A stretch of DNA of 64,000 nucleotides, from the NCBI GenBank assembly GCA_016165875.1, contig JABBOT010000004.1, positions 124,001-188,000 on the forward strand, in the 5' to 3' direction. The position numbers and the translations under genes were made by a program. The notes beneath the pieces were generated by a model. The model searched no databases and had not been told where the DNA came from. It worked only from the letters and a program-made list of their open reading frames with translations. Source of the DNA: Acanthopleura granulata (lineage: Eukaryota > Mollusca > Polyplacophora > Chitonida > Chitonidae). Below are positions 38,501-48,853 of the stretch, one piece after another (positions within the stretch are counted from its first letter, which is position 1; each line of letters opens with the position of its first letter).

Positions 38501-41500
38501 ACGTCACGGTACTTCAGTCTGTTAAATATGGTCCAGAAAGTCCACAATAGCATCGTTTTAATAATTGTAAAAAAATGCCAAAATGTAATGCAGAACATAT
38601 ATGAAGTCATCACACAATGGCCTTATAGATGACGCGTACTTTGTTTAAATATGGTCTGTTCTATTGCAGCTTTTCACATGACAAAGACAATTTTTACCTG
38701 CAGAGTGTGATTTATGTCTTATAGGTAGGAGGGACATGTGCTTTCACGCACTTCATGTAAGATAAATGGCCTTTCGAGTGCTGTGGTATGAATGCTGTCA
38801 TCTGCCTAATGCCACCACTGCCCCTGTAGGTGTGGGTAATCTCAGAGAGCCCCTATACTCAGAACTCTGATACATTTTATATTTTGTGACAAGTTTTCCT
38901 TTGTCACCTGGATTAAATAACAATCTGAATCTAAAATGAACTCTTATGAGATGAAGAAATGAAAATATATTTGGATTTCCTCACAATCTGCCCACAAAGG
39001 AGTCCTGAATGAGTAATATTTTCTGCTGTAAGTGTTTACCATGGCCAGTACTGTTTGCATACAAATGTTAAATGTTAAACAAATGGTAAATGGTAAAGAA
39101 ATTGGATAAAATCTCACATTTTGACAAGAGGTCAATTCAGTTGCCAGTTTTATGACATTGTCCAATTGATCTGAAAATAAAATAAAACATATATGTAATA
39201 TAAATGCAAGTCAATCACAGACTGTTTAAGTATATCCATTCAAATGTATATCCATTCAAGGTAGATATCTCTGCACAGTCAGTAGCAATAACCTTGTTCA
39301 AAATTTAAAACTTTTTCAATCACAGGATCTTTTCACAATAATATGAAGGAAAAAAAGACATACATATAATAATTTGTTTAAAACCATGAAAATGGCTGGT
39401 CAATAAACCTGCCAGTACCCCGGATAAATCTTCATAACAACTCACCAAAGACTTTCCTAATTCTTTCATCAGTGGAAGACTGAGAAAATTCTTCTTCAAC
39501 CAGTAGATTTTCATCAACATAGGTGAAATCAAGACTTGCCTGAGAAGAAAGAGAAGATGATGAGATAGAAAAAGTTAGTATTAGAATACAAAGAAAACTG
39601 CTATTTGCTACCTTATATGGGGATACCGACAGAAGCTGGAAGTGGGGACATATGACATCATTTTAGTGACACTGATGTTACTACTGCAGCATCATCAGCA
39701 CGACATCACAGTGAGCAGACCTTGTACGTCATAAATGAAAACCTTCCATTTAACATGGATAAGCAAATGACTTCTGACATAATTCACTGCTGCATCACCT
39801 GGAAGAGAGAGGAAAATCCGCCGATACCCAACGCCTATTTCTGTAGATATTCTGTCTAAGTCTGGCTTTTCAAACTGACATCCCAAGAATAGGGTTTATA
39901 TATTCATGTATAGATTTATACAGTACAATCATTTTATTCTACTGTACCTTGTAAGTTTCAGGGTCATATCTAGAATGAATTAATGTTCTGATCCAAAGGC
40001 AGTGATATCGCTGAACAAAAACACTCTACTTCATCACACAAATTCTGCAATGTTTTTGCCCATTACTTGAAAAAGCTTTGATACTCTGCCTAGGAATAGA
40101 AAATACATGTTGTGTCACCACTGATACATGTACATTTGATTTACTGTGGCTTGGTTAGTTTCAGTACCTGAGAGATTTGAGCCAGGACTAATTTAAAAAT
40201 GGCTCTCGACATTAGCACTGATCTTAGGATTATCTATACATGCACTAGCAATCTAGCACTAGCCACTGACTGCAAAATTTCACAAAGTAAAAGTACATGT
40301 AACTAATGCTTCACCATAGATTTACCATAGCTGGGTATGTGGCTGCTGTGCAGTTACCTTATTGGTTGGATCAATAGTGTTAACAGTAAAAATTATCTTC
40401 AAAATACGAATAAACTAAATTCCTATGTCTACACATTGGAAAAAGATGATCATTTCTTCTTCATTCTAATTTTTGTCCCAACACTGCTATTTGACAGTTG
40501 ACTCACTTGCGTTACATTCGAATGCACAAGGTGAGATGAAGAAACTTCTTAGGTACCTGGGCATATCCCTGTAAGCAATCTGCCAGTGTAACAGAGTCTT
40601 TGTTGTTGACTTGCTGAAGAAGTTTTTGACACACCACTTTTGAGGAAATAAGAAGTTCGTTTCCTGAAATGAAAATCACTGGTTAATTATTACATGTAGC
40701 TGTGACGAACAGGTTCTGTCAGTCTCTCCATGAGTGTTTGTCTTCCGACTGGTTGAACTTCTGACATGTCTTGTAACATGAACCATGCATTCAATCAACA
40801 AGGTGATCAGTGAGTAAAGCACAACAGTGACATTGTGTGAGATGTCACAGTAAGTATGAAAATAGGTGCCTGACATTTTTGAAGACATCCTTGTCAAGAA
40901 AGCGGTAGGATCCATATTGACCAACTTCAAATTACTAGACCAAGTTAGCTTTCGTCTAGAATAATTATATAACACAGATCATATGAGCCTTACCACTTTC
41001 TATAAATGGGGGTTTTCACAAATGTCACCATCTATTTTCACCTTTGGGCTTGCACAGCTATTACATGTGTACATTCAGTACACTGTCTATTGTATCACAC
41101 TTATATCATCTCCTTTGGGCTTACACAACTATTACATGTGTACATTCAGTGCATTGTCTATTGTATCACACTTATATGTATACCATCTCCTTTGGGCTTA
41201 CACAGCTATTACATGTGTACACTGTGTAGTGTCTTATAACTATATCTGACAGGCTGAAAAGCATACATCAGATCCATCAAATTTCACAGATTTTGGAATC
41301 TTTGTGACACCTGAAGCTTTACATGGGGTAGAGAACAGTTTCAAGTCCAAAATCCAAAAGACTAAAGCCTAGAAAGTGTGCTGCCATCACAAGTTACAAT
41401 GTTGACGCACAAAGATTGCCATTAATCGCCATGCGATTCTGTTTATCTCACATATGACCCCTTCTACATATGCATACTAAGGCATGAATCAAGACACTCC

Positions 41501-42023
41501 TGTCTTGCTTATTGCTTTACAGTTAATGTAATTGCTATCCTAACTATTATAATATATTAGTGCCAACAATCAATCAATCAGGCCGGGTTTAAGATGAAAC
41601 ACATTTACATGTACATTTCAGCTTGTTTGGTGTTCAGTAAATGTCTGATTTATAACCATAAAAAGATTATACATATAACAATAGTGAATGTGAACATATG
41701 TTGTGAAACTGAAATACTTCCATTAACATGTACATCTATCATCAATCAATAGTTTTGCCTGTCACAAACTGACTATATTGCATGCCTTTAGTTCACCATG
41801 AAAGTTGCAGTGTAGAGTTAGCATATTGTTTTTCTTTCCTGTCCTTCATTATTTTCTTTCCTTTTTTTTTTTTTTTTGTTTCTTTTTCTTTCTTTCTTTC
41901 ACATTTTTGTCATCTGTTCTCTTTTCTGTTAGTGTTACCTTCGTCAGTTTGCAGCAACACTGAGCATTTTTCCTCCAGAGTTTTTAAGGCGTCTGCTACG
42001 ATGTCTAGCGCACACGAAGCCAT
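32582..42023 (-). CDS. RIMOC1: RIMOC1/C5orf51 homologue, Rab7A-interacting Mon1-Ccz1 complex subunit (complete, seven exons)
   Basis: In mammals this protein works with the Mon1-Ccz1 exchange factor that activates Rab7 and supports late-endosome and mitophagy traffic. Exons in gene order are 42023-41939, 40663-40557, 39539-39446, 39170-39118, 37952-37827, 35708-35591 and 32805-32582. They total 807 nt (268 residues) against about 294 in human, with all phases fitting. Matching stretches are LDFTYVDENLLVEEEF at about 67-82, ECILWRKGALLYMYC at about 124-138, KGVGFLQEMLKIRVP at about 159, FNDIETLQLLQSG before the last junction, and LFSDVHVLALMYCGEMCFW after it. The C-terminus GPLTGKGWNCERAEKLLKQL also matches. 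There is no signal peptide or membrane segment, which suits a cytosolic cofactor. The start ATG has a good context (CAAAATGG) and opens the only matching first exon. The shortfall in length comes mainly from the region before GEMC's downstream loop. Confidence 0.92.
32959..33015 (+). repeat. SINE-A 3' tail fragment
   Basis: GTGTATAAGTGAAATAATCT, GAGTACCCCGTAAAACACGA and a short AAATAAATT tail. Confidence 0.75.
33590..34165. repeat. 51-bp minisatellite, about 11 copies
   Basis: The unit contains CATTAATCTATATGTATCTG, TAACAGAAGACCTG and AGAGTTCCTGTCCTGT. Copies diverge by point changes and short indels. It lies in the last intron of RIMOC1. Confidence 0.9.
35536..35590. repeat. detached unit of the 51-bp minisatellite at a splice donor
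   Basis: The first bases of the last RIMOC1 intron, next to exon 6, match the repeat unit: AAGACCTGTGTAGTTTCTAC then CCTGTCAATGATCTGTG. The array itself is 1.4 to 2 kb away in the same intron. Confidence 0.65.
35996..36246 (-). repeat. SINE-A copy, near full length
   Basis: From TTTATTTATTTGATAATGGT through AAGAATAATTCACTTACACG and AGAGGAAGCCAGCAAGAGCT to the head segment AACGCTAACCACTACGCCAC. It lies in a RIMOC1 intron. Confidence 0.85.
36464..36524 (+). repeat. SINE-A 3' tail fragment
   Basis: ATGAGTGAAAAATTCTTGAG, TATGGTGTTATACACCAATG and an A-rich end. Confidence 0.75.
38249..38580. repeat. MITE-3 copy
   Basis: It aligns with 9141-9478 over its whole length, including TTTTTACAGTGATTAAAACG, TTTTTGGACCATATTGAAGC and ATATGGTCCAGAAAGTCCAC. 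It lies in a RIMOC1 intron. Confidence 0.7.
41040..41255. repeat. 71-77-bp tandem repeat, 2.7 copies
   Basis: Units run CCTTTGGGCTTACACAGCTA, TTACATGTGTACATTCAGT, TGTCTATTGTATCACACTTA. All three plus frames stay open as an artefact. It lies in RIMOC1 intron 1. Confidence 0.9.
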
Positions 42024-42491
42024 TTTGACACCTTTAAGATGGTTTTAAGTGTTATCACATGGTTGAAAAGGAAGACATCGTTTGTGTAGAAGCCGAAATC
42101 TGACCAAACACAAGATCTGATCTCCTTTAGTGACCGTAGCAGCCAGAATATCTTTCGTTGATGTTGCACCGATGCCTGCTTGTATGCAGAACGTGGTCAG
42201 TCTATGACCCACACTCCATACAGGGTAAGTTAAACTCCATACAGGACAGGTTTGTATCTGTGCCACACCCAGCGGATTCCTACGCGCACTTCTTTGACAC
42301 TAATGTGAATTTTTTTCTCTTGAATGAGCAGTTTTTACCATTTTGATTCCGTGGTAGTAATACAGTCACAAAGAGAATGTCCGCCTGCCATTTCAAGTGC
42401 GCTGCGCAAATGTTTTCCTCTCGTGTGAAAGGTCAATCTCAATGAAGCGTGGCAGAGATCCCAAGACAGCAGATATTGGTATAAAGTGCGA

Positions 42492-42499
42492 TCACGTGA
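42492..42499. promoter_or_regulatory. CLEAR-like E-box upstream of RIMOC1
   Basis: TCACGTGA, in the longer context ATCACGTGAC, is the palindromic E-box bound by MiT/TFE and USF factors. It lies about 470 bp upstream of the RIMOC1 ATG. An ETS-like AGGAAGT follows at about 42506. Function is inferred from the motif. Confidence 0.4.
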
Positions 42500-42884
42500 C
42501 AAAGAGGAAGTAAAACTAAACACGCTCCTGTTGCGGTAAGGGGGTAGCAATCATTTACAGGAATTCATTGGGAGATGCGCAGGGTATTGAGAGGATAGAA
42601 GTTGGTTTGAAAACGTGACACGAGCTAATGAACTATGGCAAGTTTACGTTAGAGGAAATTGTGGAAAGCGTGACGCAAAAAGTTAGCGGTGGGAAAGGGT
42701 AGGCACCTTGCATCAAAACCGTAACCTCCTCGGCTGTACCACTGGCACTGAAAGCGAAAGATCAAAGAGACAGATTAATATAAATTGCTGGATCTGTTTT
42801 TTCACTGCTCAGAGTTTTGGTTTTATTTTGCTGCTAGCCACTACAGACATCTCCGCGCCAGGCTATCAGAATAAAATCAAGATG

Positions 42885-42890
42885 TCGGTG
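42885..42890 (+). other. possible tiny first coding exon (ATG TCG then GTGAGT)
   Basis: AAGATGTCG is directly followed by GTGAGTAAT, a strong donor, 862 bp from the divergent RIMOC1 start. No downstream plus-strand exon could be confirmed, so a gene here is conjectural. Confidence 0.2.
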
Positions 42891-45800
42891 AGTAATATTG
42901 ATGGAATATTGTTCAAAAACTTCCAAACTTCTTTGAAAAGTTAATTTATAATTTCTCGAATTTTTATAGTACAACAATTCATGTGTGATGGACGGATAAC
43001 TTGTGAATGTGTTACAGGGCTTATTAAAAAATTTGTTTTTAAAACGAATAAAAGCAGTGGGACCAAAAGTCGTATACATGTAGACTTTAGAAATTGTCAG
43101 CCTGGGAAAGCCGACAAACTGTATTATATTATAGATGCAAACACAGTTGCTGTACTGTAGGAAATTCAACACCCCACTGTGCACTTATCCTTATTCTTTC
43201 AAAGGTGCATGCGCATGTAACTGAAGTATCATTTTGTGTGATTTCAGATTGTGTTGAACAAGAACTGTTAATTATATAATGCAGTAGGTGTTTTCTATAT
43301 GTACATAGCTTTTCTTCTACCTGGATAATTTTTCATGCGGTAGCCAAGACAACTATTTATTTCACAGACCATTAATATCAGGAAAGTGACATGTTCACTT
43401 ATATTGTAGTTCTTGCTAGTTTGGCTGCAGCTTTAAGTGGGGAGGTTTGTGCAGGTCTCACAAGATTTGGGGATTTGCCTTTGATTCGTTTACTCATAAA
43501 CCAAACAGAGCTCTGTGATACAAAGCTGAAAGGGGGAATATTTTGTTGACAGTGTATATTGTATGTGCACACAGACACATGACATTGGTCGTACATTATT
43601 ATTTTTTCTTGTATTTAAGAGCCCAAAGCGAACACAGACTTTAGATGAAGCTTACCATATGTGTATTGCCTGTGGTCATAAAACCGTATATACTGTAATT
43701 TACCTGAAGTTCATTTAATTTATTCATGTTCTTCAAGTGACAGTTTGCTTGATTCTGATTGATTTGTCTACTTTGCAAGTTCAGTTATGTGTTATTTATG
43801 TTTTGATTAATTTCCTATCAGAAAAACATTTAAAATTGTTGGTAAAATCAAAAGTATCATTTTGAGGCCTTTACGTGTTTCTGAAAATGTATTTTTCAGG
43901 CCAATGCTAAGGTGAAAAGCAGTATATAGATATTAGGCCTGGGGCGCAAAAGTGAATTGTTATTGTATAATCCAGGTTTACAGAAACTGTCAGGCTTCAG
44001 TTTGACGAGCATAGTCAGGTGTAATTTAAAATATATGTACAGTATGTATGTCTTAATAACTTGTCACTGTCAACTTGCAAGATCAAATAACAGTACATGT
44101 TAGCATGTGTATGTGTATTTCCATACATGCAGTAGTGCATAGTCTCGAGCAGTGATTTCAGCTTAGTACAAATATGCACCTTTCTTACACATCTGAGACA
44201 GTTCTGTTCCAGTCAAAACCTATTAATGACCTCTCTTTTGTCTATATGTATGCTTATTTGTGCATGTTAACATTATTGCTGACACATGATCATGCACTTA
44301 CTAAGCGGTGCAAGGTCATGCAGATCAAGCTGCAATTACTTTAAGCTACAGAAGTGATGAATTGTTGTGTACATTGTTCTGGGTATGGTAAGTGTTAATG
44401 ACTATTTCATGTCAGTAAGAAAAAGGCAGGATGTGGGGTTTTTTTTATTACCTGTGCTGGCTTGTGTTATAGTACATGTATATAGTGCATATAGGTGTAT
44501 ATACATATAGCATATTGAAAGACTTACCGATAATTAATACAAAAATGACAATCTCACTTCTCGAGCTGGACATTCAGTGTTCTCCTCACCACACTGGTTC
44601 CAAACCAGGGGCTATTAATAACGCGGTAAGGCAACATAAAAATCACTTGTTAATATTCCGCAAAATCATAAGAAATCAGTCTGTTTTGCTCCTTTCTTGT
44701 TTTTTGTAAATTTAAAGACAACTAGGACATAAATAGAATATTTAGAAATGTTTCAATGTTTCAAAAGTTTGGAAAAATCAATTCTTTATTAATTATTACC
44801 CCTTTCTGGAGATGTGCCCAATCTTTAGTGCTCTTATGACCATTGAAATTACTGTTACTCTCTATATCATGCAGATTATTCAAGATAACTATAAAACGAA
44901 AAAGACAATGAAAACCAGTTTGGCAGATTTTGTAGGGGTAAAGGACTGCGGGGGAAAGAAGCATGTCTCGGACCCTCTGCAACATACATGAGCTAATTTA
45001 AGGCTAATTATAGCCCCATGCCACGGACCTATAATCAACCTTCATCAGTAACATTGTTTCAGGTAACTGTTAAAACAATGTTGTGCATACTTCAGGTAAA
45101 GAAAAAGCAAGTGTGTAAAGAATGAATATAGATGAAAGGTTAATGCAGAGTTTTTGTGTTTTCTGATTCACTCATCATCATGATGACCCCAATGACTTGG
45201 CATTGTTCAAGTTTTCAGTGTACAAAAATTTGCCCACTGATGGCAGTGATGTAAAACGAATTTAGTGAGCAATGCATGTCCTGTAAGGACAGCCCTGGAC
45301 CCCTACAAGTTCTGCTCGTGTTGTTCCTACATATGCCTGCTTGCATGACTACGCCCTAGTTCCATAATGTTAAGTTCCTGTCTACAACCTGCATTCTCCT
45401 GAAGGCGGGTGTTTTTGTACCAGCATCATCAACCAGGCGCACATTAGATCCAGGTTTCTAAACCAGCTCATATGGATTACATTGTTAACCACTGGAACCA
45501 GGATGACCTACTTGCATTGCTTTGTGGGCAATTGCACAACCTTTCAAATGCCCCATTGCTTTCAGATGGTTGCAGATACAGCAACTCACTGAATGTCTGT
45601 GAAATCCAAATATTTAAGAAAGAATTGATGATATGCCATTGCAGACAATACAGTGATAGCAGATGGCCAACTGAAATACTTTTAATTAAACTTAGCTTAA
45701 CAGTTGTGGTCTTATAAGTATTCGCTTCACATCCCTGGGCGCAGAAAGTGCTTGAGTCATCTACTGAAATCTAAATGGCAGTCCTTGGAGAACTACATGT

Positions 45801-46160
45801 AAGTTTTAGAGCCAGCTGAAACGACGGTGATTGACGTGTCTTTCACCAATACAGCAGCTAAAGATAGCACGTGGGGAAAGTTGACTATGGATACTCTTTT
45901 TCTCCACCCATGTAAAGAAAAGAACACATTTATAAAACGGATACCTTAAAAGAAAGAGCTTTACTTATGGTTAAGTAAAAAAATCTCAGTTTTCTGGGGG
46001 AAGTGCTTGTTATTTGAGTATTTAATTGTTAAACACCCAAGACTGAGAACCCTTTTCAGGCCGCCATTTTAACAGATTGCTTACGTCATCGTGCTTAGCT
46101 TTGCAAAGTAGCTCTTCTGTCCTTGAAGGTAAAAAAAAAAAAAATCATGTAGATAACATA

Positions 46161-46560
46161 ATGGAGGGCTTCAATGGGGACCCCAGCTCTAGTTCTGATG
46201 ATAGTGAATGTGACTTCGGCTTACAAGGCTACCAGTTTGAATAGCAGAGGAGTGATGCTGAGAGCAGTAGTTCGACCGACCACGCATCCTGCTCAAGTGA
46301 GAGGGAACCAGGATTAGGACAGTCTGTGAAAGGACAGGTTGCACTTTCTGTCTTCAGGACAACGCAATTCAAACACATTTTGGCAGCCTACACTGATGCA
46401 TGTAGGCGTGATTTGGCCCTCTAGTACATCTCAAACTCTACCTTTTTAGAGTTGGCTTTAACCGAACTTAAAATCCACAGTTATCACGATGTACGAACAT
46501 ATTTAGCTGAGAGTGGAAATGCACGTTAATTAAATGGTAGGAGGAGGAAAGGAGAATTTT
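46161..46560 (+). pseudogene. degraded frame with a Ser/Asp-rich start
   Basis: ATG at 46161 opens MEGFNGDPSSSSDDSECDFG followed by LQGYQFE and a stop at 46242. The same frame continues beyond it through SDAESSSSTDHASCSSE and later stops. The acidic serine-rich start ending in a YQFE-like motif recalls many-copy invertebrate proteins with a P2X7-like intracellular domain, but the rest does not confirm this. A YY1-like GCCGCCATTTT and a CRE-like TTACGTCA lie about 80 to 100 bp upstream. Low confidence. Confidence 0.25.
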
Positions 46561-47880
46561 CATTGGACAAGCCTAAAACAAGGCAGGACTTTCTATGTGC
46601 CCCAAATAGGTGGATTTTGTAAAAAATGACGATATTTAAAACAGTTTGTCTCTTTTATGAAACCTTCAAAAAATGTTAAGAAAAAGAGTATTCCACACAG
46701 TTGGTATAGCTCTTTCATTTAAGGTGTAGGTTGTATGAATGTGTTTTTTATAAATGTTCTTTTAATCCGATTATCATTACATTATAAGTGAAATATTCTT
46801 GAGTATACTGTTAAACAGCGCCGTGCTTTTGTTTTATTTTTGAGCAGGAGCTTGATTATCATACCAGTTGCAGTAGTCCAGAGCTTGATCTATATACCTG
46901 GTTTTACTCTCGCTAGAGAATTCATTATTTCAGGTGTTTTATTAGCACACCTAGACTTTGTTTCAGGAGTGTGTGTTACATGTACCTCAGATATGAAGGT
47001 GTGCAGCAGTGTCCATTGTAAAACATCTTTTTTGGGGAGGAAGACTTTGCAACATATGTAGCTGAGGCACTGAGACATTAGCTTTTGAACACAGGTCAAC
47101 ATTGCCACATGCTGCAACACGATACCTACACACAACCACATTTTGCCACACCTAGCATGCACAACTTCCTCAATGACAATAGCAACTCAGCCATCAATAT
47201 CCCCTCATTTGGGACTGATAGAGCATATGTTGAACAACATGGAAAGGAGAATTGCTGAGCACTGGAACAATGCAGCCCTTCGTTTTAATGGCTCATGTGT
47301 TGGACCTTACTTGGCAGAGAATTTGGCAGTTCACAGTTATTGCTATTTCAGGCCTTCGTATTTAAGGCATGCTATCACACTTCCACACATGGCACACTCC
47401 TGAGACAAAGTCTCGATGTGCTAATGGCGCATGCCTTAAACAAAAAGGAGTGTGGAGATTGTGAATGCAGGTGTGGTAATCACACTCCTGGTCGTCTGCA
47501 AGGGGTGTGAAAAACAGAAACCTGTGATTCAGGTGATGTAACTTGCTCTTCTGGTGATGCATAAATGGATTTCACAATATAACTGTATCTTAGGTCATTT
47601 ATTTTAGGTCATTTAGGGTACTTGTCTGTTTAGTGTTTGCCCAAATACATTGTCTGAAAGAAGTAAACAACTGCCCTGGGTCACGCTACCTAACAAACCA
47701 CCAGACCTAAAGCCCAATCCACAACAGGATTCTTGTGGTTTAAATTAACAGTCTGAGAGCACATTTTAAACTTATTCAAATTACTGGACTGAAGTCCTTA
47801 ACCAATGCAAGCCTAATATTTTACTTCATGGGTAGTCAGATGTTTGTCAAGCTGTAGTTTTTAGTATTATCAACTGCATT

Positions 47881-48055
47881 TACTGTAAATGACCAAAATT
47901 TTGTCCAGGACTAACTTGCTTTATATTTTCCCAGATTCATAGAGCTGTATTGATTTTAGAAAGTTGTTTTGAGGTTTCATTTGGAAGGCTGAATGATACT
48001 CTACTGGAAAAATTATTTCCCTTCAAAGATGCAGTCATGGAAAACAGGACAATTT
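47881..48055. repeat. MITE-1 fragment
   Basis: It starts TACTGTAAATGACCAAAATT, then TTGTCCAGGAC, and keeps AAGTTGTTTTGAGGTTTCAT. An isolated terminus, TAGGTCATTTAGGGTA, lies near 47605-47620. Confidence 0.6.
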
Positions 48056-48570
48056 CGTGTATGTCAACTGACAACAGCAGTGTTAACTCTTAAGTGCAAG
48101 AAACTACACATACTGAGACTAATTCTTAATATTTGATATGCTTACATACACATGTATATAGCTGTGTTATATGTCTGCCCTTGTAAAACAGCTGGGTTTA
48201 TGCTAAGGAATACATGCAGTGTATATATATAAGTATCACAGTTTCATGGCACTGTCTACAGAAGCGTAATGATGTAATGATGTCACTTTCAGTACAGTTT
48301 CATGTCGTATAAATTCATTCACGTGGCCAAAGACTAGCCTGCAAGGGATGTAATTTTGTGAATATCACTTAGTATAGGCACAGGAGAATGAGAATTAGTG
48401 TTTGCTATGTGGAGGAAAAGCAAAAACACAGTTCACATGTAGATTTTACAGTTATTTATGACTGGCATATGTGCAGTGCCCAGATTAAACTGTCCTCGCC
48501 AGGTATCTTACAAATTATCAGACTTGAACATGTTGAAGGCACAGTGAACTGGTGTCAGCTTAGAGATATC

Positions 48571-48752
48571 ACAGACGCCATCATTATGGTGGGAGGAAAC
48601 CAGGCAGAGCGCGAGGGAAACTCATGACAGGTTGTTGGCAGATCTTCCCATGTATGGCTGGAGAGGAAACCATCAAGAGCTGAACTTGAACTCACAGCGA
48701 GCACTTAGGTCATAATGCTGCGCTGGCGCTAACCCCCTCGGCCTCAGAGACT
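48571..48752 (-). repeat. SINE-A copy, 5' two thirds
   Basis: It has the head with GGGGGTTAGCGCCAGCGC on the minus strand, the B box region GTGAGTTCAAGTTCAGCTC and GGTTTCCTCCCACCATAATG. The AT-rich tail is missing. Confidence 0.8.
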
Positions 48753-48853
48753 CCTACACCTGTTAACTTTCGGTGCCCAACTAGAGTAGTGGAAAGTGTA
48801 CAAGCACAACACACCCCTGAATCTGTATCAGCAAAGGTCTCTTTTTGTCTTAC

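Larger units (their letters stand above)
43000..48853. other. region with no confirmed gene
   Basis: Small frames in both strands lack family matches and plausible splice sites. Related segments near 46900-46970 and 49070-49120, sharing TTCATTATTTCAGGTG and TTAGCACACCT, mark a further dispersed repeat. A SINE-A end fragment lies at 46784-46817. Confidence 0.45.

Noticed and set aside
40983..41249. Three plus-strand frames of 61-88 codons
   Set aside because: All lie in the 71-77-bp tandem repeat and repeat the same peptides in each frame.
43700..43760. Minus-strand exon-like NMNKLNELQ with a GTAAAT donor
   Set aside because: The acceptor is poor and the flank matches a dispersed repeat also at 21010-21080.
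48500..48560. Minus-strand donor GTAAGA near 48500
   Set aside because: No acceptor gives an open frame that continues the unassigned gene, so not added.
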